The notes beneath the pieces are model-generated. The model did not search any database, was not told the origin of the DNA, and saw only the letters and a list, made by a program, of their open reading frames with translations. The translations under genes and the position numbers were made by a program. A DNA stretch of 64,000 nucleotides from assembly GCA_963576785.1 (NCBI GenBank), contig OY756150.1, positions 744,001 through 808,000 on the forward strand, written 5' to 3'. The stretch is from Chlorophyllum brunneum (taxonomy: Eukaryota; Basidiomycota; Agaricomycetes; Agaricales; Agaricaceae). The number at the start of each line of letters is the position of its first letter. Positions within the stretch are counted from its first letter, which is position 1. Below, one piece after another: positions 47,349-59,667 of the stretch.

Positions 47349-47439
47349 ACAGAATATCAAGGAGACCAGATACGAGTAATGGTAATCGTACATTTACATG
47401 CGGCTCGCGATCGTCGAGATCAAGTACAAAGTTCCCAGC

Positions 47440-48789
47440 TTAAAGCTTAGCAAGAGCAGGTTTCCTAACATACGCAATACCACCACCGAGAGCAACCTCG
47501 AAACACAGTCATCAGTCTACAAGAACATCGATACAGTATGCGGAACTCACCTTCCCAGAATTCAAATTCGTCGTAGTAAACGTTACCTCAGTGGTCCCCT
47601 CTGGCCCAGGCCCAACTTCCCAAATCTGAGTCTCAAGCTTGTCTCCAGGTTTAACAGGACTCGTAAACCTCACACCAAAGAATCTCAGACTCTTCGGGTC
47701 ATTCGCACCAACAGATTTAATCACCGCTCGTGCAGCGAAACCAAATGTCGATAAGCCATGGAGGATGACACCACCGAATCCGGCGGCTTTACCTATGCGG
47801 GGGTCAATGTGGAGAGGGTTGTAATCCCCACTGAGACGGAAGATGAGGGCTTGTTCGGGAGTGGTGGACTCCGTTATTGTGTAGTCGGGAGAACGGTCTT
47901 TGGGTATGGGTTTTGCGTTGGGTGGGCCTGCGATGGTTTGGCTGTATTTTTGACCAGTTGCTTTAGCGCCAATGTTGAATGAGGAGCTCTGTCGTATGAT
48001 ATATAATTGTATTGAGTATGGTAGGTGTCTCGGAGGGGTGGGAACATACGTAGAGTTTCGCGTAAACTTCACCGTCGGGACTGACGAGTGTGTTCTCGGC
48101 TGTAAGAACAATTCCACTCTCTGTTTGGGAAGTATTAGCCATATTATTCTCTGGCCGGATACATATATAACACATACTGTTCTCGTTGATGCCGGTATAC
48201 CTTGTCTTCCAAGTCCAACCAGGTCCAGAAACAAGAGGTATGTCCTTGATAATTTGGATAGACTGCGTGCCGTGAACCTAATACAATTTCCATTTCAGCG
48301 AATCGTTCCAGACAGATACGGTTGAATGTGGCGGATACATACGACACGATTGGGATCCATAGGCGGCATACCAGGGATTGGTCTGCCTTTGACACGATCA
48401 GAAAAGAGGTTGACATCCTGACCATCACCCTTTAGTTGCAGGACGACGGGATATGTCGGAATGGGGGAGAAGTTTTTGTCTCCGATATGTATGTACATTG
48501 AGTCCAAGTCTTGCACTCAAAGGCTAGGACGGGCGCTCACCGAGCTCTGTGGACAGGATAGATAAGGGCCCCGGTAGTACAGCAAAGACGAGAGGACTCA
48601 CCATAGACAAAGTGAATTTCGTCGTCTTTCGCGCCGATGCCGACGGCGTAGGTTAGCAAGTCGCGCTTGTTCCAAGCAACCTGTACGAAAGAGAGGTTTC
48701 AGTCAGCTTGGTTGACCTATGTGATTTATGGGGCGTACAGGCTTGTCGGGGAGAGTGAACCCAACGACTTTGGACAGATCAACAGGCAT
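47440..48789 (-). CDS. MaoC/hydratase-2 type enoyl-CoA hydratase
   Basis: A double hot-dog (R)-specific enoyl-CoA hydratase, like the hydratase-2 module of the fungal peroxisomal multifunctional enzyme; it adds water in beta-oxidation. Start ATG 48789 gives MPVDLSKVVGFTLPDKP, then WNKRDLLTYAVGIGAKDDE. The N-terminal hot-dog has FSPIPTYPVVLQLKGDG and GIPGMPP-like residues (PIPGMPPMDPNRVVHGTQSI) in the substrate tunnel. The C-terminal domain carries the catalytic block RLSGDYNPLHIDPRIGKAAG and FGGVILHGLSTFGFAARAV. The end reads VALGGGIAYVRKPALAKL after the last intron, near a peroxisomal C-terminal signal: AKL, which resembles PTS1 (inference). About 300 residues, free-standing, not fused to a dehydrogenase. 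Confidence 0.88.
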
Positions 48790-49069
48790 TGTACGTTTGA
48801 AGCAGCGCAGGAGGGGGTTTGAGTGAGAAGAGAGCTTAAATAATCACAGGCATATGGACTTGGGGTTTGAATCCGGTGTGACCGGTTCGGGTAAATAGCC
48901 GAATATTGTATTGAGAATAAATAAGCCGACATCCATAAAGTTCTACAAGTGTGCGGCCTAAAAAGATGCTCCCAGGCTTGAAATTCACTTCAGCACCCTG
49001 TGGTCAATTCTATGGTTCAGGGGGCTAGTCTAAAACCTGGGTATGCATTGTAATGCAAAGATGGAGTGA

Positions 49070-50470
49070 CTACTCAGGCTTTCGTTCTTTAACCTCGCCG
49101 GTTTCCATTTCTTCCGTCTTGGCACGTTCATACGCGCCGTGCGGAGAATTACTTGCAGGAGGGAGGGATTCCTTGTGTTTAATCCACGTGTACCAAATTG
49201 AGCCGAGCAGGATGATTGCGATTGATGATGCGCGTCCGCTGCAGCAGGACAAAGCCGTGAGTAGATAAAAGAGTATGCAACAGGCAGAAGGACATACGTC
49301 GTAATGATATCGTGGAACACCCACATGCCCAAAAGCGAAGCAGCAACACCACGCACAGCGGACGAAATCATGTGTGTGATGGGAGAAGTCACTTTGATGG
49401 AAAGAAGGCTGGCAATACTCATAAGGAACCCGAAGACACCCTGTCACCGACATATTGAATTTGAATATGATCCGTCACTAACTGTAAAATCATCAGGTGG
49501 ACTTACGGTGATCATAGAACCCCAGATGAACGTCGTCAAGGGACTAATGTTATTCTCGGGTCGCAATAGCTCGTCTAAACCGAAAAAGAGTTCGAGTATC
49601 GCAGGAGTTTCACCAACCAATATGACGATGGGAGCCAGGATGATGGCACTCAGGAGGTTGCTGTACCAAGAAAGAGCAAAAGCGCTCCCATTGACGATGC
49701 TGAGGCTCCGTTTGATCACGACGGAATGGATTGCGGCTATGGCTGAGCTGGCAACACCGAAAAAGATACCGGTCGAAGATATGGGCGTGCCATCGAGGAA
49801 GACACCGATGAAGAAGCCGATGGTGACGAGGGAACAGGCTAGAAGAATGAGTAGAGAGGGGCGGGAGTGCAGGATGACGTAGGACGTTGCTACGGTGAAG
49901 GGTAATAGAAGACCACGGGCGACTTGATAGAAGGAGGCGTCAACATATTTGAGAGTATAGTTGCTGAAGCTGTATTTCGGAAAGAATGGAGGTGAGAGAA
50001 ATGGAAGACCCTCGGAAAACGACGAGACGAACCTGAGGCTTATGACGTTGAGGCAGACCATAGGTGCAAGACCTTTGCATACAGCGAGGTCGAAGGAGAG
50101 GCGGTCCTGGAGGAGGCGTAGGAGATCGGAAATGATGAAGAGGACGACGGCTATCATAAGTTGCGTCCAGAGGAAGAATAAGGGTGCTTCTGTGGCATTA
50201 AGCACCCATTTATTGCTGGGGTACTGTTAGCTCGGAATCGCGGGCGGTTTGAGTTTCGGTGCTTACACCATAACCATCTGGAAATACGACAAGAATTAAA
50301 TTTTGGTAAGATTCCAACCGTCATGACTACGAACCGCAAGTGCTGCCACGAGGTAGAAGACTACAACGCTAGTCTAGGCGGGAATTTTCAACGGGTGAAG
50401 CGTATTGGAGAAGGTAAAGACGTACAACCATGGCCTTTGAGGCTGGTTTTGGTGGATTTTGCTGGGCCAT
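49070..50470 (-). CDS. Nucleotide-sugar transporter, SLC35C/GDP-fucose-transporter-like
   Basis: A Golgi antiporter of the drug/metabolite-transporter superfamily. Start ATG 50470 gives MAQQNPPKPASKAM, then about ten membrane segments: VVVFYLVAALAMVMVNKWVL, FFLWTQLMIAVVLFIISDLL, the triose-phosphate-translocator-like block SFSNYTLKYVDASFYQVARG (restored by an intron), LLLPFTVATSYVI, LLILLACSLVTIGFFIGVFL, GIFFGVASSAIAAIHSVVI, LSAIILAPIVIL, FIWGSMITGVFGFLMSI and, near the end, VAASLLGMWVFHDI. The C-terminal tail is acidic and cytosolic (GEVKERKPE). The central segment resembles GDP-fucose transporters most, so that substrate is a guess. It is divergent from MRE11, with 103 nt between start codons. 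Confidence 0.78.
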
Positions 50471-50573
50471 GGTGCTTGGTGGCCTTGTGAGGAGGGAGGA
50501 AGAGAGTGACGAGTAGCAGGGCGTGGGAATGTATAGCCTGCCAATAAATTGAAATTAATTAATATTAGCACCC
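50471..50573. promoter_or_regulatory. Bidirectional promoter, transporter / MRE11
   Basis: Only 103 nt separate the two divergent ATG codons. The sequence is AT-rich near the MRE11 side (GAAATTAATTAATATTAG). Both genes must take core promoter elements from this stretch or from each other's transcribed DNA. Confidence 0.55.
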
Positions 50574-53407
50574 ATGTCAGACTCACCCTCTCAGCCCACC
50601 CCCGCCATTGAGCATCCCTGTAGGTCGCTGTGAGTCATGTAACTCCAGAAACTAACCCGTAGTAGCTCCAGACGACATTATCCGCATCCTTCTTGCCACT
50701 GACAACCACATCGGCTACAACGAACGCGACCCCATACGCGGACAAGACTCCATCAACACCTTTGAAGAAATCCTCCAACTGGCCGTAAAACGCGATGTCC
50801 GTCGACCTCACCCCTCCTCACCTAGCCCCAAAGCAGTTCTAAATACCCACAGGTTGACTTTATCCTCCTCGCAGGCGACCTCTTTCACGAAAACAAACCC
50901 TCGAGGGAATGTTTGTACAGAGTCATGGCACTGTTGAGGGAGTACACCATGGGCGATAAGCCAGTACAGGTCGAGCTGTTGAGTGATCCAAACGAGGGAA
51001 AGGCCGAGAGTTTCTCGTGAGTGTGAAGCTGTTTAATACTACCCCTCCTTCATGACTCGTGCTCTCCAGATTTCCCGCCGTTAATTACGAAGACCCGAAC
51101 TTTAACGTCGGCATTCCCGTATTCTCAATACATGGCAACCACGATGATCCGCAAGGCACAGGTGCTGATGGTGCCCTCTGCGCCCTCGATGTTTTATCCG
51201 TTTCGGGCCTCCTCAACTATATGGGTAAGATAGATCTTCCTATATCGGATGCCAATGCCCAGAATACGGGTATTGCTGTGCGTCCCGTTCTACTACGCAA
51301 AGGCAATACATATCTCGGCATGTACGGGATCGGAAATGTCAAGGATCAGAGGATGCATTTCGAGTTGAGAAGTAATCGTGTGAGAATGTATATGCCGAAA
51401 AGCAAAGAGGATTGGTTTAATGTCCTACTCTTGCATCAGAACCGGTGAGTTCACACTGCTCTTAGTGGCTTGTCACTGTTTGATATAGTCGTCCAGAGTG
51501 AAGCACGGACCGCAGGAGTTCGTTCCCGAAGGCATGTTTGACGATAGTGTCGATCTTGTCGTGTGGGGACACGAACACGATTGTCGTATCGAACCTGAAC
51601 CTGTTGCCGGGAAAAACTATTACATTACCCAACCTGGTTCTTCTGTCGCAACCTCCCTTGCCGACGGTGAAGCTCTAGAGAAGTAAGTTTCCCTTCGATG
51701 CGTTCCCCGAGCACAACCTTACCCAACTCATGTAACAGACACGTAGCACTACTCGAGATTCAAGGCAAACAATTCCAAATTACACCCATCCCACTACGTA
51801 CCGTTCGACCCTTCGTAATTGAAGAAATTCATTTATTTTCTGCGTCCGAGGAAGAAGGCTTTGACATCTCAGATAACATTGAAATTGCCAAATTCCTCAA
51901 ATCGCGTGTAAACGCGTTGATTGATCGGGCCCATGAGCAATTTCAAGAACGTAACGCACATGCAAAAGAACAGGGTGAACCAGAGTTAAGACCTATGCTT
52001 CCTCTCATTCGACTTAAAGTACGGAATTATACTTTCTCGCCTAAACTACATTTTCACATCGACGGGCTAGGTCGATGCAACGGCTGTAACGGAGACATTC
52101 AACCCCATTCGATTTGGTCAAGAATTCCAAGGTCGCATTGCCAATCCACGAGATGTTCTAACTTTCCACCGCTCCAGAAAATCCACGGCTGGAACTCGAA
52201 CGGGTAAAGTCGCAATAGATCAGCCGGAACTGAGTATAGACGACCCGGGATTAAGCGTTCAGGAAAAGCTGGCCAAAGTGAGGGTGCAGACGCTGGTAAA
52301 GGAGTATTTGGCCGCGCAGGAGTTGCAGTTGCTTGGTGAGACCGGGATGTCGGATGCGATTCGGATGTTCGTGGAGAAGGATGATATACATGCTATTGAG
52401 ACGTAGGTGCTCCTTCTTTCTCTGTCATCGATTCCCTAAGGCGCTTGTGCAGGCATGTAGAGAAATCGTTGGCTGCCTTAAGGAAGAGCGTGGCTAGCCA
52501 GGAAGATATGGACGAGGATGATCTTGAAGAATTGGTGTGTCCCTCCCTCACCCTTTCACACATCATTCAACGCAGCACATACAGCTAGCGAAAGCGAAAG
52601 AGCAACACGAGCAACAGTACATCGAGCAGGCCAAAACCAAAAAAGCAAAGGGCAAGGTAGCTCCCTCTTTTTCGCATTCACACACGTTCCCATAATAATA
52701 TAACCCGCATAGGCAAAGGCCCAACGAGATCAGCCTGCTGAATCGGACGACTCGATGCTGATGGATGTCGACGTGAACGGAGGTGGAGGATCAGATTCTG
52801 ACGAGGACTCAGATGCTGCACCTCTCCCTCCCAAAAAGCGTGGTGCCGCCGCATCCAGAACTAACAAAGCCTCCGCAGCTACAGGTACTGGACGTGGGAG
52901 GAAAACCTCAGCAACCGCGAAGGCCCCGGCGAAGAAACCTACAACTGGGAGAGGGAGAGGGAAGAAGGCCGTAGTTGAGGTAAGTTGGACAGTATCCAAT
53001 GTATGCATATTTCTTAGATGTTAAATACGGTGTAGAGCGATGAAGAGGCAGAGGTTATCGAGCTAGATGATGTATCAGAGGATGATTACGATGAAGAGCC
53101 TGAAATCCCGAAGAATAAGAAGACGAGTAGGGCTGCTGTGCTTAGGTGCGTTTTATCTCCTGATTGCTCCCCGAGCTACTTGTTGAATGTGTCTCACTAG
53201 TCAACCGGCGCCGAAGAAGACGCCTGCGAAGAAAAAAACAGCAGCGGCTGGTTCGAAGCAAAGCCAATTGACTTTCCAACCTGCCGCGAGGAGTTCCAGA
53301 GCAGCTGCTACGAAGGCTAGGGGAAAGATGGTGGTGAATGTTTTTACTGTCTGAATTATGAATGGGAGAACTGAATAGATGTGTAGATTGAAGATGATAG
53401 TGATTGA
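50574..53407 (+). CDS. MRE11: MRE11, double-strand-break repair nuclease
   Basis: The Mn-dependent nuclease of the MRN/MRX complex with RAD50 and NBS1; it resects DNA ends in mitotic and meiotic repair. Start ATG 50574 gives [15 protein letters not shown], then across an intron [18 protein letters not shown]. The five phosphoesterase motifs are present: [33 protein letters not shown] (next exon [10 protein letters not shown]) and [12 protein letters not shown]. The capping domain has [17 protein letters not shown] and [20 protein letters not shown], and the DNA-binding part ends [18 protein letters not shown]. The long C-terminus has Glu/Lys-rich helices, acidic stretches ([16 protein letters not shown]), Gly-Arg motifs (TGRGRGKK) and repeated basic AT-hook-like blocks. 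About 700 residues, many introns, all frame-preserving. Confidence 0.93.
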
Positions 53408-53733
53408 GGTAGGGGGAGTTCATTGGGTTCTGTTCTCCCTCTTTGGAGGTCCTTCGGTAGACCGACCCCGGATTTTTGGACCTGCTATGAAACCTTGTGG
53501 CCAAGCTATTGCGTGAAAATACATGAATTCTACATGAGTGACTTGGGATGACAATATGGCAGGGTTGGACGATGACCTTGGGAGAGCAGAGAGTCCTGGG
53601 AAAATCCATATTGTGTGTTTGTTAGTGATCCGGTGATCAGGTTCTCGGATCAAAACATATCAAATCAACCAAGTGGCGCGGGACACACTGGGACCTTCCG
53701 ACCCTCTTCGGTCAGCCACAACTATTGCGTTTC
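53408..53733. other. Spacer between MRE11 and the pseudokinase
   Basis: A 326-nt gap with the 3' flank of MRE11 and promoter of the next gene. The open frame of the kinase-like gene extends upstream to a TTG at 53725; the ATG is 53734. Nothing else is seen. Confidence 0.5.
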
Positions 53734-55708
53734 ATGGATCCTAATGCCGGAACAATTGTGCCTGTGAACTTGGCGATGGACTTACTGGTTCTCCGTACCA
53801 CTACCCCAGTCCTCCCGTGCGAGGATTCCGAATCATCAAGTGAGGCCTCTACCACCGAAGTGCGAGCCTGTCCATTGGTGGTCCATCAAACTAGTGATGG
53901 CGGTGTCCCGGACGGTTCTTCAAAGCTTCTTGCGCTCCAAAAATCCTCTGAACCCGAGGGTTCAACAGGTTCGACAGAAGCCGGATATTGTGGAAATGTC
54001 TATTCTCAACGGTGCTTGACGATCGACGAAGGAGAAGCACGAATAGAGCGACTATTGGATGTTCTCGATCGACTGGTTGATTCCCGGTTCTCGGGGGCAG
54101 CTCAAATGTCTTCGGACGAACTGGCGCCTCGGCACGCTGGCAATGCTTTTACGCAGGAAATATATGACATTTTTCGTGAAGATGAGAAGATTTGTGTGGT
54201 ACATGTACGTTTTTCTCTTCGCCGCCACCGTATAAAGACAGCTTAGACCTGGACATAGAGCTATTACGAAAGGAACCTCGGCGATCCTGCGATTGTATGT
54301 TGGTTTTGCTTGCTAGCGTCACCGCCAAGCTCGGCGTCGTCTACGTTTCACCTGGATCCCGACGGAACTTTTCAACAACACACGGAACGGATACGCCAGG
54401 ATGTCCTATATTCTCTGAGGCTCCTGGCAGCAGAATTGACATTGGGACTGCTATTTCTTCACGACCGTGGAATCGTACACTTGGCTATTCGACCAGAAAA
54501 TATTCTGGTTACACTCTCTGGACATATTCAGATCGGTAACTTTGGCACAGCAATTGCGCTACCGAGGCTACTTCCTGGACTTCTGGACCTTTCCGACATG
54601 GGTAGTGTATATGCAAGCTCGAGCACGGTGACAACTTTGCTTTCTGGCTTTGGTTCAGGAACTCAACACTTCGGACTAGCGGTGCTTACTCCGGAAGAGA
54701 CGATTGAGACAACTAAATACTCTGCCCCAGAGTTGTTGGAGCGTGACGATCAAGGAAGGATCGTATTCGGCGTGAAGGCTGATTGGTGGAGTCTTGGATC
54801 GATGCTCCGGGAGCTGGGCTATGATACTGGAGACCGGGGCCTCTCGCCAAGCGAAAACCAGGAAGACGGATGTTTCAATGAGTTTATACGGAAGGTATGT
54901 TTCGTTGCTTTAACAATGCGCTCTTATTCATCCCTGCCAGCTCCTTGCAAAGGAACCCCAGCATCGGTTGGCCGGTACGGCTGTTCAGGAACACGGCTTT
55001 CTCAACTTCGAACTGGGTACCTGGGACGAGATTCTGAGTCGATCCCACCCTCCCTGTCCGGGTATCACATCTCGATCTGGTGCAAGAGCTGATACACCCT
55101 CCAGCCCAGACTCGTCGATAACGCCGGCTGCTGTCCATTTTTCCTATCTTCGCACAGTCGAAGCGGGTTCTTCGGCGCTTCCTTGTCGAATTCGTGAACT
55201 GATATCCACGACAGACCTCGATGAGGATGGTCAGTGGAGCGATATTCAACCTTTTCCTTCGACAGCCTCTCTGTATCAGTCTAGCGAGGTTAATCAGGTA
55301 TCTGAGGGCAGGATTGAATCGCAGAACCAGTCACCTTCTGATTCTACACTGGAATTGGATGGGCTTCATTCGTTGTGGGTGGAAGACACTGACCAGGGTG
55401 AGGACGACGGAGTGATAATGATTCGGATGCCGCATCTCAGTACCGATTGTTCTCGTACTGTTCCTTACTTGTCCTGCGAGCGCCACGGAGACAGAGATGA
55501 TTGGGTACATATGACGGTCGATGAAATTGTCGCACTTTCATTACTCCAGGCGGGGGACGCAGATAAACCTGGAATAACTGGTGACACACAACGATACAAG
55601 TTGCGGAACAGGAGACGACTTGATAAAGCTCGCGGTATCGTGAAATCTTCTGGGCGGGTGGTCAAGCATGTTTCGAGATATATCTACACGGCTGTACTAT
55701 GTCAGTAA
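53734..55708 (+). CDS. Protein pseudokinase (AGC-like C-lobe)
   Basis: Three exons, about 620 residues. The N-terminal 150 residues are Ser/Thr-rich with no Gly loop or clear VAIK lysine. After an intron the C-lobe begins near NLGDPAIV, then FHLDPDGTFQQHTERIR and LAAELTLGLLFLHDRGIVH. The catalytic loop reads HLAIRPENILV where active kinases have HRDLKPENILL, so the catalytic Asp is Ala. The DFG motif reads NFG (54538-54546), so the metal-binding Asp is Asn. The APE motif (TKYSAPELLE), DWWSLGSMLREL and LLAKEPQHRLAG (end of lobe) are present. The long acidic C-terminus has no recognised domain. Both catalytic Asp residues are lost, so phosphotransfer is unlikely. A scaffold or allosteric role is inference. 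Confidence 0.72.
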
Positions 55709-56044
55709 AATTTCTATTGTATTTCCCCTTTGGTAGTTTAGTTTTTGTATCTTTTGTGATGGGAATCATGTATGTGTCTTGAGTATATCCACGTGGCATA
55801 GATTTTGCAACTCTACTTCTGGCGGACCGCGTCATCACCGTGAACAATTGTCGATGGACATTATGCTGTAGTTGAGTCAGCCACTGTCGGGTGACCAAAA
55901 GAGGAAGGCAGAGAATAGCGGAGGCTCACGTCATAGGTGACTTGGCCGATATCCCCCGCAATTCTACTGATATAAACCAAACGACGATCGCCCGTTCATT
56001 TCTACATTCTTCTTCTTCTCGCCTCTCTCTTCGCTTACTTCGTG
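55709..56044. other. Spacer between the pseudokinase and the NADH dehydrogenase
   Basis: A 336-nt gap with the promoter of the next gene, including CT-rich sequence (TTCTTCTTCTCGCCTCTC) just before its ATG. Confidence 0.5.
55971..55976 (+). promoter_or_regulatory. TATA box for the alternative NADH dehydrogenase
   Basis: The sequence TGATATAAACCAAA places TATAAA about 70 nt before the ATG at 56045, followed by a CT-rich leader. Confidence 0.45.
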
Positions 56045-58365
56045 ATGCAGGGTTCTTTATATTCACCCCTGAGATACACTGTCAGAGCCCCTGCACGCAC
56101 TGGTGGCACTTCCGCTCTCGTGCACCTGCGTAATTTCAGCTCGACTGTAGCGAGGAACAAACAACGTGTTGTGATCCTTGGCTCAGGGTGGGGCGGGTAT
56201 GGGCTACTGAGAGGAATCGACAAAGAACGATATGGTATGTTATTGACGTCATAGGTCATTAAAATAAATTCATTCAGCTGCTTGGATATGTAGATGTAAT
56301 CGTTGTTTCGCCAACAACGTATTTCAATTTCACGCCCCTCCTCGCGAGCACCTCTGTTGGTACGCTGGAATTCAGGACTGCCATTGAGCCCGTGAGTACG
56401 CCGCATCAAGTTGACCACCGATCGGAAGGGCTCAGGGAATAATTTTGCCTATTGTCAGGTTCGGAGATATGTTCCTGCTGTAGTGCGTAGTCCATATGCA
56501 TGTGAGCTCCCCAGGTTGACACACAAATCTAGACGTACTATCAAGCATGGTGTGATGAGATTGGTATGCTTTGATTGCATTTTCCATCCCTACCCAGATT
56601 TAAATAACAGAACAGACTTCGGTCGCAAAACCTTAACATGCGTGTGTATCCATTCCACTGAGCAACCGAAGCACACCCATTATATATATTTTTTATATAG
56701 ATGCCTGCCACCCAGCCAATAACGAATGAATCCTCGAACCCGACTCCGACGGATGATCCCCGTTGTCGAGCTTCGGTCAACACACCGTTTACCATGCATT
56801 ATGATAGACTCGTCATATCCGTTGGTGCCTACGCCCAAAGTAAGCCCTCCGACCTGTCTCTAAACACCCTCTTATGCACCCCAGCCTTCAACATACCTGG
56901 TGTAAAGGAACACGCCCACTTCCTGAAGGACGTTAAGGATGCACGCAGGATTCGAAGCCGGATTCTCGAATGTAAGTCTTAGTCTAGTTCTGATTGAACT
57001 GTACTCATCATGTGCGCCAACCGAAGGCTTTGAGCAGGCAAACCAACCTACAGTATCTGACACCGAGCGTCGCAAATTACTCAATTTCTGTATAATCGGT
57101 ATGTCCAACCCCGACTTAATCATTAAGATGCGTCTCATAATTACTTCCAGGTGGGGGACCGACGGGAGTCGAATTTGCGGCAGAGCTTCATGATCTCCTC
57201 CAAAGTGACGCCCGCGCTCACTATCCTGATCTTGCAAAATTTGCAAAAATCACACTTTACGATGTCGCCGATAGCATTTTGAGTAATTTCGATCGATCAC
57301 TCGTCAAGCAAGTATTCGTTTTTATTTTTGAGACCTTCGTTGATTTTATGAGAGAAGATACACTGAGAAAATGTTCGCTCGTGAAGGTGTGAGCATTCTC
57401 ACGAATCATCATGTGGAGCGCGTCGAAGCGGTATGCTTTTATTTTCCAGCTCTCCAAGGACCTCTCCTGAAGAATTTGCAGGGAAAACTACTTCTGCGGG
57501 AAAGTGGCGAAGGTATATGACCCAAAGTCCCCTCTCGCTCGCTGTTTAAACCATTGAACACTTTAATTAGTACCTTTTGGACTTCTAGTCTGGAGTACGG
57601 GCTTGGCACCTAATCCACTCGTCTCAACGATCAAGGACGTCAAGAAGAACCCCAGAAACCAAAGGTTAGTCTATGCTTTTACCCATCACTACCACGGTCG
57701 AATGAGCCAAACAATTCAGTCTCATCACCGACGACCAGCTTAATGTCATCATGCGGGATACCAATGCACCTAATCCCAACGTTTGGGCAATTGGTGATGC
57801 GGCAATGATCGAGGAAGCTCCCCTACCCGCAACTGCTCAAGGTTTGTACATCAGACTTATGTGTGATCATCCTCATTGGATGATGTTTTTCCACAGTCGC
57901 TAGTCAGAAAGCAAATTACCTGGTCTCTAAATTGAATAAATTCGCAAAAGATATGGATCACTCAAAACCCTTCGAGTTTCATAACCAGGGCAGCTTGGCA
58001 TATATCGGGAACTGGTCTGCAACCTCACTACATATGCGCGGGTGCACTAACTAATGTATTTATTAGGAATGCTATATACGACCGATCTTCAGGGCTACCT
58101 GAAGGAGAGAGGGACAAATTCATGTCGAAGGAAACAGGTCGCCTTGCTTGGCTACTCTGGCGTTCTGCTTACTTTACTATGACGCTAAGCTGGAGGAACA
58201 AGTAGGTTTCATTGGCAAGTATATGATTTGCAAGTTGAACAAGTTGCTAGGATCTTGGTACCAACTTACTGGTTCCTTAACTGTAAGTTTGGATTCATAC
58301 TTAGTCCGACGTTCTCTAACAGACCCATCTCAGGGATCTTTGGAAGGGATTTGACTCGGTTTTAG
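56045..58365 (+). CDS. NDE1: Alternative (type II) NADH dehydrogenase, mitochondrial
   Basis: A single-subunit rotenone-insensitive NADH:ubiquinone oxidoreductase at the mitochondrial inner membrane. It passes electrons to ubiquinone without pumping protons. Start ATG 56045 gives [20 protein letters not shown], a presequence rich in Arg. The FAD-binding fold is [20 protein letters not shown], then [20 protein letters not shown], the quinone-site region in this family. The NADH-binding fold is [21 protein letters not shown] across an intron. Next are [21 protein letters not shown] (second FAD contact) and [13 protein letters not shown]. The C-terminal amphipathic membrane-binding helix area has [18 protein letters not shown], and the end is [14 protein letters not shown]. 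No EF-hand is seen, so it is the Ca-independent type. External or internal facing cannot be decided. More than ten introns. Confidence 0.93.
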
Positions 58366-58504
58366 AGGGCATTTGGGTTTTGGCTTTACACTATCACTAC
58401 CTGTACGGAACGACGGGACGTCCTGGACCCAATGACTATGATAATTTACAGTGGTACTTCGGGTATCAAGCAATCGACTTTTTACCATAATGCAAATAGC
58501 CCCT

Positions 58505-59667
58505 TCAGTTTACTACGACTGGTCGGGTACTCGCACCTCTCTGAACGGTGTCGATATCCTTCCAGAAACCTTGAACGAAGTCAAGGTGTTCGAGAACCAC
58601 ACTCTCTGTTACGTTGCTACCAGTCTGCATCCGTAGGTCGGCAAGAATTTCACGGAAGGCCGGATCAAGTTCCTTGGAAGTCTCAATTATGCCGTTGGTC
58701 TGGTTGAGGCCAATGTGGGCAAGGTGTTTGAAGGAATCTGGGCTAGGTGAAGAGATCATCAAGGGAGATATCGCAGTGCGTGGTGGAGAAGACGAAGGTT
58801 GCCTAGACTTTGACTTCTTGTTGGATTTGATACTGAGGCTCCGAGAACGGTTCTTTGGGGCTTTGGCTGTGATGAAACGGAAGGTGAGCGTTATCTTGTC
58901 ACAGGCGGAGCTTGAGCAACGTACACATAGCTGCGATCGTGGCTGTAGTCCGGGAAGTGACTTCGCCCAGGAAGCTGGCTGCCTCCTTGTCATCATCAAA
59001 CAGGAAACCGTACTTGCGGCTCTAAGTGAAAACGCAACCATTAATATCAAGAGGCTGTTCATGGAGGTGTATAGACACGTACACTGCCCTTAAAAACGTG
59101 GAAGAACGGTCGATCGAGTTCATAATGGAATTTCGAGCCCGCGCTCAGCGGAAGCCTGAATTTCCACACCACCTTGCCGGCCTCATCATCGACGAGCTGA
59201 AACCACCAATCTCCTTTTGGCTCTTCCTTGTCTCCTTGACTTTGGGCGATAATCTGTTCAACAGCTGCCGCTTCAGACATACCGGAGTGTTTGTCCCGAC
59301 CGAAGGCCAGTGTGCCCTTCAAGTAGGAGTAAATCCATTGACTTCCGTCGTTCTTGGCCTTGTTACTCCTCCCAAAACTGAGGGTGCCACTGTGGTTCGG
59401 CGTGAGTTGTGTACTGTGGTATATTCGTGCGCCGGCGATGGCATAAAGCACATAAGCACCCGGTGTGACTCCAGGGAGTTGATACTCTGCAGGACTGGAC
59501 ACAAAACGGAGGTGTGATGTGCTTCCCACTCGACTCGGGGCCGGATGCACTCCTGATAGGTGGTTCCCATACGGAATACCATTACCATCGCGAAAAGAGC
59601 TCTGAGATTCGGAGCAACGGGAGGAAGATGAAGGGGTGGTGGTATCGGAATTCAAGGTGGAAGGCAT
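58505..59667 (-). CDS. WH1-CRIB protein (WASP-like N-terminal half)
   Basis: Likely a Rho/Cdc42-linked actin or polarity regulator. Start ATG 59667 gives MPSTLNSDTTTPSSSSRC. A WH1/EVH1-like domain covers AYVLYAIAGARIYHSTQL, WIYSYLKGTLAFGRDK, WWFQLVDDEAGKVVWKFR and LDRPFFHVFKGS, continued across an intron as SRKYGFLFDDDKEAASFL. A basic linker follows (NRSRSLSIKSNKKSKSRQ). Next is a CRIB/PBD motif: ISPLMISSPSPDSFKHLAHI, with SELDPAFREILADL-type helix (KELDPAFREILADLRMQ) and VVLEHLDFVQGF, as in p21-binding domains. The stop at 58505 comes right after the CRIB, so the proline-rich and VCA regions of WASP are absent. It converges on the NADH dehydrogenase, 139 nt away. Three exons; frame is kept throughout. 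Confidence 0.8.

Noticed and set aside
49304..49882. 192-codon plus-strand frame
   Set aside because: Antisense shadow of the nucleotide-sugar transporter exons.
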